Positions 50,713 through 58,999 of a stretch of DNA of 64,000 nucleotides are shown one piece after another; position 1 is the stretch's first letter; each line of letters starts with the position of its first letter. The notes beneath the pieces are model-generated. The model saw nothing but the letters and a program-made list of their open reading frames with translations, had not been told where the DNA came from and did not search any database. This DNA is from an uncultured Lachnospiraceae bacterium (GTDB taxonomy: Bacteria > Bacillota > Clostridia > Lachnospirales > Lachnospiraceae): positions 62,001 to 126,000 of the forward strand of contig CAMNSD010000008.1 of assembly GCA_946554445.1 (NCBI GenBank). The letters run 5' to 3'. Position numbers and translations under genes: made by a program.

Positions 50713-51708
50713 ATGCCATTTTGGAAGAAAAAGAAGTCGAAGCAGCAGAAGTCCACAGCCAAAAAGAAACCTACTGTTGCTCCGGTGAAACCGCTTCCTA
50801 AAACAGAAGTAAAACAGAGACCTTCTTCTCTGCCGCCCAAGTACGAACCACCGAAGATTCCGGATTATATTTTGGGAAAAGAAGATGCGTTGAAGACAGC
50901 TATTAACTCAGCTTACGGTTATAAGCCTAAAAAGAAGACAACATCTCAGGAGCCACAGCAGAAGAAATTGGATGCGAGAAAGGAATTTCTAAGGGCGTTC
51001 GGACGGCTGACCACCCGTCATCGCGCATGGGATGTATGGAGAGATTTTGTGGTGATGTTTGCCTGTTCTCTGTCCAATCCGGTTGACAAGAGCCACTACG
51101 ATGAGAGGGAGAAAAGATATTTGAAAATCATCAATAAGTACAGCAAAGAGGAACAACAACTGTTTCCTGAACTTGCCGCTCATACAGTCATGGCTTTGGA
51201 AGAAAATCCGGAGCAAGACTTCCTGGGCGGTATTTTTATGGAATTGAATCTTGGCAACGGCAAAAACGGACAGTTCTTTACTCCGTATCATATTTGCAAT
51301 CTCATGGCTAAGATAGCTGTCGATGATGTTTCAAAAGAAATTGATGAGAAAGGGTATGTTACAATCCACGATCCGTGTTGCGGAGCAGGAGCAACATTGA
51401 TTGCCGGAGTCCATGAAGTCAGACGGCAGTTGGAGAAGAAAAACCTTAATTATCAGAACCATGTACTTGTGGTGGCGCAGGATATTGATGAAGTTGTTGC
51501 ATTGATGTGTTATATTCATCTCTCGCTTCTTGGTGTAGCCGCATACATCAAGGTTGGTGACGTGTTTTGCAATCCAATTAAAGAGGGTGACTCGACTGAG
51601 AACTACTGGTTTACCATGATGTACTTTTCAGATGTTTGGCAGACCAGACGGATAGTTCACAGAATGAATGATATTTTGAAAGGAGAAAGTAACGATGATA
51701 AACATTAA
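50713..51708 (+). CDS. N6-methylase-like protein
   Basis: 331 residues. A basic N-terminus precedes a Rossmann methylase core with GQFFTPYHICNLM (as in HsdM) and the AdoMet loop HDPCCGAGATLIAG (near 225). The usual catalytic NPPY/F is not visible; the matching region reads GDVFCNPIKEGDS, as in phage relatives I recall, so activity is uncertain. Residues 58-69 (DALKTAINSAYG) copy polymerase motif B of the neighbour at 11 of 12 positions. ATG 50713 follows AAAAGAGAAAC. Confidence 0.75.
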   Translation: MPFWKKKKSKQQKSTAKKKPTVAPVKPLPKTEVKQRPSSLPPKYEPPKIPDYILGKEDALKTAINSAYGYKPKKKTTSQEPQQKKLDARKEFLRAFGRLTTRHRAWDVWRDFVVMFACSLSNPVDKSHYDEREKRYLKIINKYSKEEQQLFPELAAHTVMALEENPEQDFLGGIFMELNLGNGKNGQFFTPYHICNLMAKIAVDDVSKEIDEKGYVTIHDPCCGAGATLIAGVHEVRRQLEKKNLNYQNHVLVVAQDIDEVVALMCYIHLSLLGVAAYIKVGDVFCNPIKEGDSTENYWFTMMYFSDVWQTRRIVHRMNDILKGESNDDKH

Positions 51709-52276
51709 AGGATTAAGTAAAGCAAAGGTGCTTGCTGCGTTATACAATGCTTCAAAACCGTTAGGGTTGGGGATTCTTCAATATGACCCCCAAAATATGT
51801 CAGAGAAAGAGGCCGCGGAACTCTTAGAAGAACAGTCTTACTTTGACTACCTGAAAGGGCGAGTCATGAAAGTGGATCTTTCGTCTGACGAAGAATTTGA
51901 TGAGTGGTTATATGACCGTGATAACGGTATTGGGGCCGCAAAAGAAGCCATAAATGGTATTTTGAAAGAAGAGGTTATCGTAACAAAGAAAACACCTAAG
52001 TTTGAACTCGGTCGAGTTGTTGTGACGCTTGGTGTTGATACGAAAATGAAAAAGGACTCATCATTTGCAGCCTTTGTTCAGCTTTCGCTCGGAAGGTATT
52101 GTCAATGCGACTGGGGCGATACCTGCGATGAGGATAAACAGACAGCCAACGAGGCTTTAAAAGATGGAGAGCGGATTCTCGCGGTTTACAAACATAAGGA
52201 GTCCGGTACTAAGATTTGGATTATTACGGAATGGGACAGGAGTGCTACAACTATTCTGTTCCCCGATGAATATTGA
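51695..52276 (+). CDS. Conserved phage protein, 193 residues
   Basis: The N-terminal half (KVLAALYNASKPLGLGILQYD ... YFDYLKGRVMKVDLS ... WLYDRDNGIGAAKEAI) is a recurrent phage module of unknown function. The C-terminal half (CQCDWGDTCDEDKQTANEAL, KIWIITEWDRSATTILFPDEY) matches a second small phage family, so this may be a natural fusion. The ATG overlaps the methylase end by 14 bases, with GAAAGGAG upstream. Confidence 0.7.
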   Translation: MINIKGLSKAKVLAALYNASKPLGLGILQYDPQNMSEKEAAELLEEQSYFDYLKGRVMKVDLSSDEEFDEWLYDRDNGIGAAKEAINGILKEEVIVTKKTPKFELGRVVVTLGVDTKMKKDSSFAAFVQLSLGRYCQCDWGDTCDEDKQTANEALKDGERILAVYKHKESGTKIWIITEWDRSATTILFPDEY

Positions 52277-52298
52277 TATTTGAAGGGAGATAGGCGCG

Positions 52299-53534
52299 AT
52301 GGGGCTTGAATTATACGATTACCAAATGAAAGCCGTTAATCAAATGAAAAACGGCTGTGTCCTTTGTGGTGATGTTGGTTCTGGTAAATCGAGGACGGCT
52401 CTTGCTTATTACTTCTTTCTGAACGGCGGAGAACTTCTTGGTGGTGTTGCCGGTGACAACTATATGCCGATGGGAGACCCACCGATGGATTTGTATATCA
52501 TAACAACTGCCCGGAAACGGGACACGAAGGAATGGGAGGGTGAGCTTTCGCCCTTCCTTCTTTCTACGAATCCGGAAGTGAGCCTATACCAGAACACGGT
52601 AATCGTTGATTCATGGAACAACATAAAAAAGTATTCGGAGGTTACGGATACTTTCTTTATATTTGACGAGCAGAGAGTGGTCGGGTCCGGAGCATGGGTA
52701 AAGTCATTCCTGAAGATAGCGAAACACAATCAGTGGATTTTGCTGTCGGCTACTCCGGGGGATACATGGCAGGATTATATTCCTGTTTTCATTGCCAACG
52801 GATTCTACAAGAATCGAACAGAGTTCACCAGAGAGCATATCGTCTACAGCCGTTTCAGTAAGTTTCCAAAAGTGGATCGGTATTTAAACACTGGGAAACT
52901 AATCCGGCACAGGAATGATATTTTGGTAAACATGGATTTCAGACGGACAACCGTTTCACATCATGAGGACATTATTGTTTCATACGACATTGAGACATAT
53001 AAAGACGTGGGACGAACACGTTGGGACCCTTATAAAAATGAGCCGATTCAGAATGCCGGCGGGCTTTGTTATATTTGGCGGAAAATAGTCAATACGGCAG
53101 AATCACGGCAGATTGCCTTGTTGGAGATTATTGAAAAGCATCCACGGGCAATTATATTTTACAACTTCGATTACGAGTTGGAGCTTCTCAAAAATCTTTT
53201 TTGTCCGTTTCAGGAAAGTGATTATGAGATTGCTGAATGGAATGGACATTGTCACCAACCTGTACCGGAATCGGAGCAATGGATCTATCTGGTTCAGTAC
53301 AATGCAGGAGCGGAAGGGTGGAACTGTATCAAGACGGATACGATTATATTTTACTCACAGAACTACTCTTATAAGATTATGAAGCAATCTGCTGGAAGAA
53401 TTGACAGGCTAAACACTCCGTATAAGGACTTATATTATTATCACTTGAAATCTCGTTCAGGAATCGACTTGGCTATCAGCAGAGCTTTAAAGGATAAAAA
53501 AGATTTCAATGAGAGCAGTTATGTGAAGTGGTGA
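52299..53534 (+). CDS. SF2 DEAD/DEAH-like helicase
   Basis: 411 residues. Motif I GDVGSGKSRTAL (near 28), motif Ia around IITTARKR, motif II FDEQRVVG (DEQR instead of DEAH), motif III LLSATPGDTW, motif V NAGAEGWNC and motif VI QSAGRIDR. Both RecA-like domains are present. It probably unwinds or remodels phage DNA at replication. GAAGGGAG lies about 10 bases before the ATG. Confidence 0.9.
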   Translation: MGLELYDYQMKAVNQMKNGCVLCGDVGSGKSRTALAYYFFLNGGELLGGVAGDNYMPMGDPPMDLYIITTARKRDTKEWEGELSPFLLSTNPEVSLYQNTVIVDSWNNIKKYSEVTDTFFIFDEQRVVGSGAWVKSFLKIAKHNQWILLSATPGDTWQDYIPVFIANGFYKNRTEFTREHIVYSRFSKFPKVDRYLNTGKLIRHRNDILVNMDFRRTTVSHHEDIIVSYDIETYKDVGRTRWDPYKNEPIQNAGGLCYIWRKIVNTAESRQIALLEIIEKHPRAIIFYNFDYELELLKNLFCPFQESDYEIAEWNGHCHQPVPESEQWIYLVQYNAGAEGWNCIKTDTIIFYSQNYSYKIMKQSAGRIDRLNTPYKDLYYYHLKSRSGIDLAISRALKDKKDFNESSYVKW

Positions 53535-53551
53535 AACGCAGTATTTACAAG

Positions 53552-53567
53552 TCCTTTAATGAAAGGA
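53552..53567 (+). promoter_or_regulatory. Hairpin covering the Shine-Dalgarno of the 53579 gene
   Basis: TCCTTT-AATG-AAAGGA, 6 bp, perfect; preceded by the cassette leader CAGTATTTACAAG. Confidence 0.6.
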
Positions 53568-53578
53568 GGTCATTTTAA

Positions 53579-53803
53579 ATGATTAAATCTAAATTTGGAC
53601 CGATAACAAACCCTAAAACAGGTGAAACAAAAGATATTGTTGTAAATGCTTTATCAAAGAGAAGCCTTAGAGACATTTTAATTGGTGGGGGCATTATAAT
53701 GGTAGGTATTACTTACCTTACAATATCCACATTTAAGAATGGAGCGATGGCATTTGAAGAGGCTGAGTACAAAACATTAGAAGAGCTTGATCTGTTTAAG
53801 TGA
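53579..53803 (+). CDS. Small TM protein, 74 residues
   Basis: A basic N-terminus (MIKSKFGPITNPKTGETKD) precedes one membrane helix at about 34-53 (ILIGGGIIMVGITYLTI); the C-terminus is acidic. A Shine-Dalgarno hairpin and minicistron (ATG 53559) lie upstream, and the start overlaps the minicistron stop. No family recognised. Confidence 0.65.
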   Translation: MIKSKFGPITNPKTGETKDIVVNALSKRSLRDILIGGGIIMVGITYLTISTFKNGAMAFEEAEYKTLEELDLFK

Positions 53804-53847
53804 CCAATCGGTGCACAAAAACATTATTTAAAAACCTATAAACGAAG

Positions 53848-53873
53848 GAGTCCTAACAAGGGCTCTTTCTTCT
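53848..53873 (+). terminator. Cassette terminator GAGTCC-TAACAA-GGGCTC
   Basis: Same core as at 33484, then TTTCTTCTTG. It lies between two small genes. Confidence 0.7.
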
Positions 53874-53890
53874 TGTTTGGGGGGGAACAA

Positions 53891-54121
53891 ATGAGATACC
53901 GAAAATGTGATCGTTGTGGAAAAAGGATTGTATCCGGTGCTGATTTTTATCCCGCAATGATAAAGGGGTATTTGGCAGAAGAGGTTACAGTCAAAAGTAT
54001 TTGGGTGTCAACCACGAAACATCCCAGATGCCAGTTTGAATTATGCGATGGTTGCGGACAAAGCTTTGCTGACTGGTTTAATGAGAAAGGAGAAAAAGAT
54101 GGGACTGAAAAACAAATCTGA
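53891..54121 (+). CDS. Zinc-ribbon protein, 76 residues
   Basis: CDRCGKRI (about 5-12) and CDGCGQSFADWF near the C-terminus give two CxxC pairs. Between them is a strand-rich insert. Similar to small phage zinc-knuckle proteins. The ribosome site is GGGGGGGAAC. The next gene starts inside its end. Confidence 0.65.
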   Translation: MRYRKCDRCGKRIVSGADFYPAMIKGYLAEEVTVKSIWVSTTKHPRCQFELCDGCGQSFADWFNEKGEKDGTEKQI

Positions 54122-54281
54122 TACTTTCCTTGTAAGTTTCGACTACACACATGGGGATATTCCGGTGCTGATTATCGGAAGACGAGGAAAGGAAAAAGAG
54201 ATTGATATTATTAACGCTTTTCAGGGAGATGAGGCGAGCGAACTATACAAAAAACTAACAGATAAGAAGGTGAGTGGATGA
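54099..54281 (+). CDS. Small phage protein, 60 residues
   Basis: Reads TFLVSFDYTHGDIPVLIIGRR then KEIDIINAFQGDEASELYKK, a compact alpha/beta protein. AGAAAGGAG lies 7 bases before the ATG at 54099, inside the previous gene. No family recognised, although the order matches a common small uncharacterised phage protein. Confidence 0.65.
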   Translation: MGLKNKSDTFLVSFDYTHGDIPVLIIGRRGKEKEIDIINAFQGDEASELYKKLTDKKVSG

Positions 54282-54535
54282 CGTTTGCTAAGTTTTGCGA
54301 GGCGGTTATCGGGCGCCCCCTGTTTGAATGGGAAAAGAAACTTACGGAGTTTTTAGAAGAACATCCAGACGCAAAATTGGTGCATCCGATAGCTCGCGGA
54401 AGTTCTAAAATGCCATATCAAGAACGTTTATCTATATTGTTTGCTTTATATAAAGCTTGCGGAAAGGAGAATCATGAAACAACCGAAAAGATTGACACGG
54501 GAACAGAAGGAATGCTTAACGGCTCACTGTCTTAA
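54278..54535 (+). CDS. Small phage protein, 85 residues
   Basis: Begins MTFAKFCEAVIGRPLFEWEK and continues with a positively charged middle (HPIARGSSKMPYQERLSILF). The tail after residue 65 overlaps the following gene. The start overlaps the previous stop (ATGA). The FEWEK...L...RG pattern recalls short terminase or helicase-neighbour proteins, without certainty. Confidence 0.6.
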   Translation: MTFAKFCEAVIGRPLFEWEKKLTEFLEEHPDAKLVHPIARGSSKMPYQERLSILFALYKACGKENHETTEKIDTGTEGMLNGSLS

Positions 54536-54638
54536 TTGGAAGGACTGGATGTTTGTTGGGGAAACAGAATTCTGTTACCGCATTATCAACAAGAAAACCG
54601 GCGCTGTTAAAGGTGTTGATAAATTCAGGAGGAGATAA
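54474..54638 (+). CDS. DUF6906-like small protein, 54 residues
   Basis: MKQPKRLTREQKECLTAHCL then NWKDWMFVGETEFCYRIINK and a basic end. The pattern (K-x-LTR-x-QK ... L-NW-x-DW) fits DUF6906, small phage proteins of unknown function. GGAAAGGAG lies 5 bases before the ATG, which is inside the previous gene. Confidence 0.68.
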   Translation: MKQPKRLTREQKECLTAHCLNWKDWMFVGETEFCYRIINKKTGAVKGVDKFRRR

Positions 54639-55019
54639 ATGAAAATCTATACAAGTTATTTTGCTAACTTGAAAAATATTCCGGTCGGCATTGTTCCAAT
54701 CTCCATATGCCGCAGAGCGCCGAAAGGATATGGTGGGACAGAATACAAATTACTCGCTCCTTCGGGTGCTTTATTGTCGGAATGGCGCAAAAATCATGAT
54801 GAGGCTGAATATAGATTCAAGTTTGCTAAACAGTTGACTTCGTTAGATGCATCAAAAATTGTAGATGTACTGAATTATATATCAGGTGGCCTGGACATTG
54901 TCTTGGTCTGTTATGAAGGCCCGTCAAAGTTTTGTCACCGCCATATTGTTGCGGAATGGCTTAATAAGCATGGGTATGAAGTTACGGAATGGAAAGGAGA
55001 AGAGCATGAAAACAGATGA
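54639..55019 (+). CDS. DUF488-like protein
   Basis: 126 residues. YTSYFANLKNIP at the start and VLVCYEGPSKFCHRHIVAEWL near the end match DUF488, with its conserved Cys-Tyr-Glu and Cys-His-Arg. These proteins have an unknown, possibly nucleic-acid or redox-related role and occur in phages. AGGAGG lies 6 bases before the ATG. Confidence 0.78.
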   Translation: MKIYTSYFANLKNIPVGIVPISICRRAPKGYGGTEYKLLAPSGALLSEWRKNHDEAEYRFKFAKQLTSLDASKIVDVLNYISGGLDIVLVCYEGPSKFCHRHIVAEWLNKHGYEVTEWKGEEHENR

Positions 55020-55263
55020 AAAAGGAAAGAAGCTCGCCAATGATATTTTGGACTATGTGAACAATTTGGCCTGTGATGAAGAAACTTTCGCAAATACTAT
55101 TTGCCACTCACACAGGACTTTGCAGCAGTCAACGATGAGGCTCTTTATCACAACAATTTGTAAGATGGCCGAGAATGATACGGACGCAAGAAACGAAGCA
55201 GCCGTAGAACTGGCGAAGAAAATAACGGAGATAGCACAAAATCATCAGTTACCGTTGGTTTGA
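55006..55263 (+). CDS. Helical phage protein, 85 residues
   Basis: MKTDEKGKKLANDILDYVNN is followed by CDEETFANTICHSHRTLQQS and an amphipathic AVELAKKITEIAQ helix. No motif is recognised. GGAAAGGAG precedes the ATG, which lies inside the end of the DUF488 gene. Confidence 0.62.
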   Translation: MKTDEKGKKLANDILDYVNNLACDEETFANTICHSHRTLQQSTMRLFITTICKMAENDTDARNEAAVELAKKITEIAQNHQLPLV

Positions 55264-55294
55264 TATTTCAGCAGGAGAATGAAAGGAGAAAAGA

Positions 55295-55636
55295 ATGGAA
55301 ATCAGAAATGCGCAAATCACATCAACTATGCTCGGCCGGGAAGACCACGGAATCATGACCTTTTTTATATTTGTTAAATGGGGAGGTTCTGTATGTGGAA
55401 TAGGAGGATACTCACTCGACGGATATGATAAAGAATCAAAGTTGAGGGTATTTTCTGTAAAAAGTTTTGAAGCCATATCAAAGATACTCGAAACAGTCGG
55501 TGTGGATAAGTGGGAAGATTTACCCGGAAAGTATATCCGAATCAAAGATAACGGCTGGGGTTCTACGGTTGATGAGATCGGAAACTTGATGGAAGAAAAG
55601 TGGTTTAACATTCGGGAATTCTTTAAGGAGAGCTAA
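55295..55636 (+). CDS. Conserved phage protein, 113 residues
   Basis: Reads IRNAQITSTMLGREDHGIMT, then WGGSVCGIGGYSLD and WEDLPGKYIRIKDNGWGSTV. Such proteins recur in many phages of Firmicutes near recombination and replication genes; function unknown. AAAGGAG lies 8 bases before the ATG. Confidence 0.72.
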   Translation: MEIRNAQITSTMLGREDHGIMTFFIFVKWGGSVCGIGGYSLDGYDKESKLRVFSVKSFEAISKILETVGVDKWEDLPGKYIRIKDNGWGSTVDEIGNLMEEKWFNIREFFKES

Positions 55637-55672
55637 CCAAACCAGAAATTTATATTTTGAAAGGAGAAAAGA

Positions 55673-56704
55673 ATGAGTTCTTATATTATTGCAACAGATT
55701 TTGATGGTACGATTTGTGAAAACAAGTACCCGGAGATTGGAGAGCCGAGAAACAAAACCATTTTATATTTGAAGGAGAAGCAGAAAAACGGAGCCAAAAT
55801 CGTCCTGTGGACTTGTCGGGTCGATGAACTCCTTGATGCAGCAGTCAAATGGTGCCGTAACAAGGGCTTGATATTTGATGCGGTGAATGAGAATCTACCG
55901 GAGGTAATTGCTGAGTTCGGCGGTGATACCAGAAAGATATTTGCCAACGAGTATATAGATGATCGGAACGGAAAACTTCCTGATGAATGCGAGTCTGGTA
56001 TGCTTGCCTGGGCGAAAATGGAGATAGAGGCAGCTTGCAAACATGAGCGAGCAGAGGCACCGGAAGAGGAGTTCGACTATGGGTGTGCCTGCTATGAATC
56101 TGCTTTAAAGGCTTTTAAAAGTCTCGAAGAAGATAACCACAGCGGGTTCAGTATTGGTTTTACAAAAGGAATTCTTAACCGTTTAATTGACGGTAAGCCG
56201 CTTTGTCCTATCGAGGATACGGAAGAAACATGGAGTCACATTGCCGATACAAGTGGACATCAGGGAGAAGAAGTGAATTATCAGTGTAAACGTATGAGCA
56301 GCTTGTTCAAATATGTTTACGCTGATGGGACGGTTAAGTATCGTGATATTGATCGTTTTATTATGGTTGAAACATTAACCAACACGATATGGCATTCCGG
56401 ATTGGTAGACCAGGTTCTTGAAGAACTCTACCCGATCACTATGCCTTATATTCCCAGTGATACACCCTACAAGGCTATGTGCGAGGAGTATTTGACAGAT
56501 CGCAAAAACGGCGACTTCGACACTGTTGGCATCCTGAATGTAATTGAACCGGACGGAAAGACGGTTGAAATTAACAGATATTTCAAGGATGTTCCGAATG
56601 GATGGGAAGAAATTGATCTGGAAGAGTTTAAGAACCGCCGGGCAATGCATTTTAAGCGGTTGCATTCGGAAATTCACGATAAACGAAAAGGAGAACAATC
56701 ATGA
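55673..56704 (+). CDS. HAD-like phosphatase fused to a second phage domain
   Basis: 343 residues. The N-terminal HAD domain (1-110) has IIATDFDGTICENKYPEIGEP with the nucleophile aspartate, and VLWTCRVDELL, as in short phage phosphatases. From about residue 127 a different module begins, FDYGCACYESALKAFKSL and DNHSGFSIGFTKGILNRLI, usually a separate phage protein. The join is therefore a fusion. TTATATTTTGAAAGGAG precedes the ATG. Confidence 0.75.
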   Translation: MSSYIIATDFDGTICENKYPEIGEPRNKTILYLKEKQKNGAKIVLWTCRVDELLDAAVKWCRNKGLIFDAVNENLPEVIAEFGGDTRKIFANEYIDDRNGKLPDECESGMLAWAKMEIEAACKHERAEAPEEEFDYGCACYESALKAFKSLEEDNHSGFSIGFTKGILNRLIDGKPLCPIEDTEETWSHIADTSGHQGEEVNYQCKRMSSLFKYVYADGTVKYRDIDRFIMVETLTNTIWHSGLVDQVLEELYPITMPYIPSDTPYKAMCEEYLTDRKNGDFDTVGILNVIEPDGKTVEINRYFKDVPNGWEEIDLEEFKNRRAMHFKRLHSEIHDKRKGEQS

Positions 56705-56979
56705 ATGATAGCGATTCTGTAAAGAAACTGATAATGGATTCGGCATGTAAAGTTGCTTTGGATGAACACTTAGACGAGGTGAATTTCAATTTAAAACCGC
56801 AAGAACACTCGTATAGGGACTGTATGACAGTAATCTTCGGGAAAGGGCGGAAAAGAATCAGTACCATCTTCATGATGGACGAGTTTTTAGACATGAAATC
56901 TGATTTGTATCCGATTGCGATCAGTTCTTATCTGAGAGAAATGGTTTACAAATTAAATGAAAAGGAGAAACAAGTATGA
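56701..56979 (+). CDS. Small phage protein, 92 residues
   Basis: MNDSDSVKKLIMDSACKVAL then CMTVIFGKGRKRISTIFMMD, alpha/beta without membrane segment. The start overlaps the stop of the HAD fusion, AAAAGGAG being in the last codons of that gene. No family recognised. Confidence 0.62.
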   Translation: MNDSDSVKKLIMDSACKVALDEHLDEVNFNLKPQEHSYRDCMTVIFGKGRKRISTIFMMDEFLDMKSDLYPIAISSYLREMVYKLNEKEKQV

Positions 56980-57533
56980 AAACTATTAAAGAAAACTGGA
57001 AAGTAATGTTGATCGTAGCAGCCGGAGTTGTGGCTGTTATTTTATTGTGTGTGTTTGGAGTGCAAAGCTCTCAGAACCAAGCTTTCGCTCTTGAAGAGCA
57101 GGTGAACACCGCTGAATCGGATATTAAGGTTCAGGAAAAGCGACGGGTGGATCTGATTTACAATTTGGCAGATTGCGTTAAGCAATACGATAAGCATGAA
57201 GCTGAAACGTTGGCGGCTATTGTCGAGGGGCGTGGCTCTGCCGGGGATATTGAAAACGCTACTACTGCTATTGCTGCTGTTTCTGAGGCATATCCGGAAT
57301 TAAAAGCTGATGAGAACTATAGAGAACTTATGAATGAACTGGCTATGACTGAAAATCTTATCGCTGAGTACAGGAGCAACTATAACAAGCAGGTAAAAGC
57401 GTACAACCGTTATGTGAAAAAATTCCCGACAAGGATATTTCTGAATATGCTTGGGTATGAGAGGCAGAGCTATCAGTATCTGGATTACGAAGCCCCGGTT
57501 GATGCTCCACAAAATCTATTCGGGGAGGATTGA
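56976..57533 (+). CDS. LemA-family protein
   Basis: 185 residues. One N-terminal membrane helix (about 11-31, MLIVAAGVVAVILLCVFGV), then the helical LemA fold with QVNTAESDIKVQEKRRVDLI and NLADCVKQYDKHEAETLAAI, and the end LMNELAMTENLIAEYRSNYN. The helical rod would lie outside or inside at the membrane. LemA genes in a phage are uncommon; here it is paired with the two-TM gene that follows by 3 bases. Confidence 0.85.
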   Translation: MKTIKENWKVMLIVAAGVVAVILLCVFGVQSSQNQAFALEEQVNTAESDIKVQEKRRVDLIYNLADCVKQYDKHEAETLAAIVEGRGSAGDIENATTAIAAVSEAYPELKADENYRELMNELAMTENLIAEYRSNYNKQVKAYNRYVKKFPTRIFLNMLGYERQSYQYLDYEAPVDAPQNLFGED

Positions 57534-57536
57534 CGT

Positions 57537-58331
57537 ATGGGTTACTATCACGGGCATAGAAAAAGAGGGTTCGACTTCGGGGATTTTGAGATAACGAAGC
57601 GTGAAATTCTCGCAAGTGTATCTATTATAGCCGTAATGCTCCTGATCGGTGTTTTGATTTCTGGAAAGATTTCGGAGTACCAGATGGATAAAAACGAAAT
57701 CTATAACAAGGCTGTAAAGATTCAAAGTTCTGATATTTTTGCCTATGGTATGCGAACCAATGTCGGTAATGCGTTTGTCTACGGTGATTTAAAAGCCGTA
57801 GACACCGTTACCTACCCGGAAATAGGCGGAGAATATATGTATGTAGAAAAAGTAGAAGAACGCTATGAGCGGCATGAAGAGTATGTGACTGAAGAAGATG
57901 ATGAAGGAAACAAGCATAGAAAACTAAAAGTCTGGTATGAATGGGAAGTAGAAAACAGAGGGTCACAACATTCTTCAGAAATAAGTTTTCTTGATATTTC
58001 TTTCCCTTATGAAAAAATACGAATTCCTACAGATCAACACATAACCACTATTGAAGGCGATAAGGTTTGGAGTTGGGAATCTGGTGAACGAGTAAAAGTT
58101 AGATTTTGCTATTACGGCGTAGCAACACAATACACCGGAACAATATTCACAGAGTTAAAGAATAATACTATTTCGGACAACACACCCTTTTATGAAAATA
58201 AAACGATTGACGAAACAGTAGAGTTGCTGGAATCCAACGGCGGAACAATTATATTTTGGGTGCTATGGATTATCTTTATCGGTGTATGTGTATACGGCTT
58301 CTATTATCTGGATAACCGATGGTTAGATTGA
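57537..58331 (+). CDS. Two-TM protein paired with LemA
   Basis: 264 residues. The first helix is at about 23-43 (ILASVSIIAVMLLIGVLISG), the second near the C-terminus (about 238-258, TIIFWVLWIIFIGVCVYGF); the 190 residues between are strand-rich and probably extracytoplasmic. Layout resembles TMEM43/TM43-like proteins. It starts 3 bases after lemA with GGGGAGG in the end of that gene, so the two are made together and may form a membrane complex. Confidence 0.65.
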   Translation: MGYYHGHRKRGFDFGDFEITKREILASVSIIAVMLLIGVLISGKISEYQMDKNEIYNKAVKIQSSDIFAYGMRTNVGNAFVYGDLKAVDTVTYPEIGGEYMYVEKVEERYERHEEYVTEEDDEGNKHRKLKVWYEWEVENRGSQHSSEISFLDISFPYEKIRIPTDQHITTIEGDKVWSWESGERVKVRFCYYGVATQYTGTIFTELKNNTISDNTPFYENKTIDETVELLESNGGTIIFWVLWIIFIGVCVYGFYYLDNRWLD

Positions 58332-58343
58332 AAGGGGTGTAAA

Positions 58344-58532
58344 ATGCCTGATATAAAGAACTGCACAACTTGCTCCAATGCTATATTTTGTAAAACATGG
58401 GGTGAGTACAAGTGCAAAGAGCGAAAAGAATGGATACCTGATACGGATGAGGGAGTCTACTGCGGATTATATTCCAAAGGGACTCCCTCAACTGATTGTC
58501 ACTGTGAAACGTGTGAGGAAAGGAGAATTTAG
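58344..58532 (+). CDS. Cysteine-rich small protein, 62 residues
   Basis: NCTTCSNAIFCKTWGEYKCK and a terminal CHCETCEERR give eight or more cysteines in metal-binding spacing. It may bind zinc or iron. AAAGGGG precedes the ATG. The next gene starts 2 bases after its stop. Confidence 0.65.
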   Translation: MPDIKNCTTCSNAIFCKTWGEYKCKERKEWIPDTDEGVYCGLYSKGTPSTDCHCETCEERRI

Positions 58533-58534
58533 GA

Positions 58535-58999
58535 ATGGATGTTTGGAGATGCCGGTTTCAGCAAGAACCGATAGACAATAGACCTCATTTTATATTTGGC
58601 GGTAGAGGAAACGGAAAAACAACAAGACTTATAAAAGAAGCTTCCGAAACCGACGGAGTTATTGTTTGTCCTACGCTTAAAACGGCCGATCATATTTGTC
58701 ACTTGGCGTGGGAACTTAAATGTAACATTCGTAGACCAATCACTTATGAGGAAGCATTTGGTCCTTATGATGACAGAAAAGCAATTCATTATTTTGACAA
58801 TTACGGAATCGAGTTGTGTAATATTCTTCGCAGGAAACTCGGCACGTTTGAACGCTACAAAACCGAAACTATAATTATTGACGAGGATTCTATTAAATCC
58901 TTAAACGATATGTTGGACGGACTTAAAGTCAGCGATATGGATGGCCGTGAATTGAGATTTAAAATAGAGGTTTTAGGGAGGAACGAGAGCGATGATTAA
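58535..58999 (+). CDS. P-loop NTPase, 154 residues
   Basis: Walker A FIFGGRGNGKTTRLI at about 19-33, a second strand GVIVCPTLKTADHI and Walker B ETIIIDEDS near 117. The short core fits phage ATPases of the KTI/terminase-like or DNA-remodelling type, but no specific role is visible. A TTATATTT motif lies at the Walker A codons. GGAAAGGAG lies 9 bases before the ATG. Confidence 0.72.
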   Translation: MDVWRCRFQQEPIDNRPHFIFGGRGNGKTTRLIKEASETDGVIVCPTLKTADHICHLAWELKCNIRRPITYEEAFGPYDDRKAIHYFDNYGIELCNILRRKLGTFERYKTETIIIDEDSIKSLNDMLDGLKVSDMDGRELRFKIEVLGRNESDD

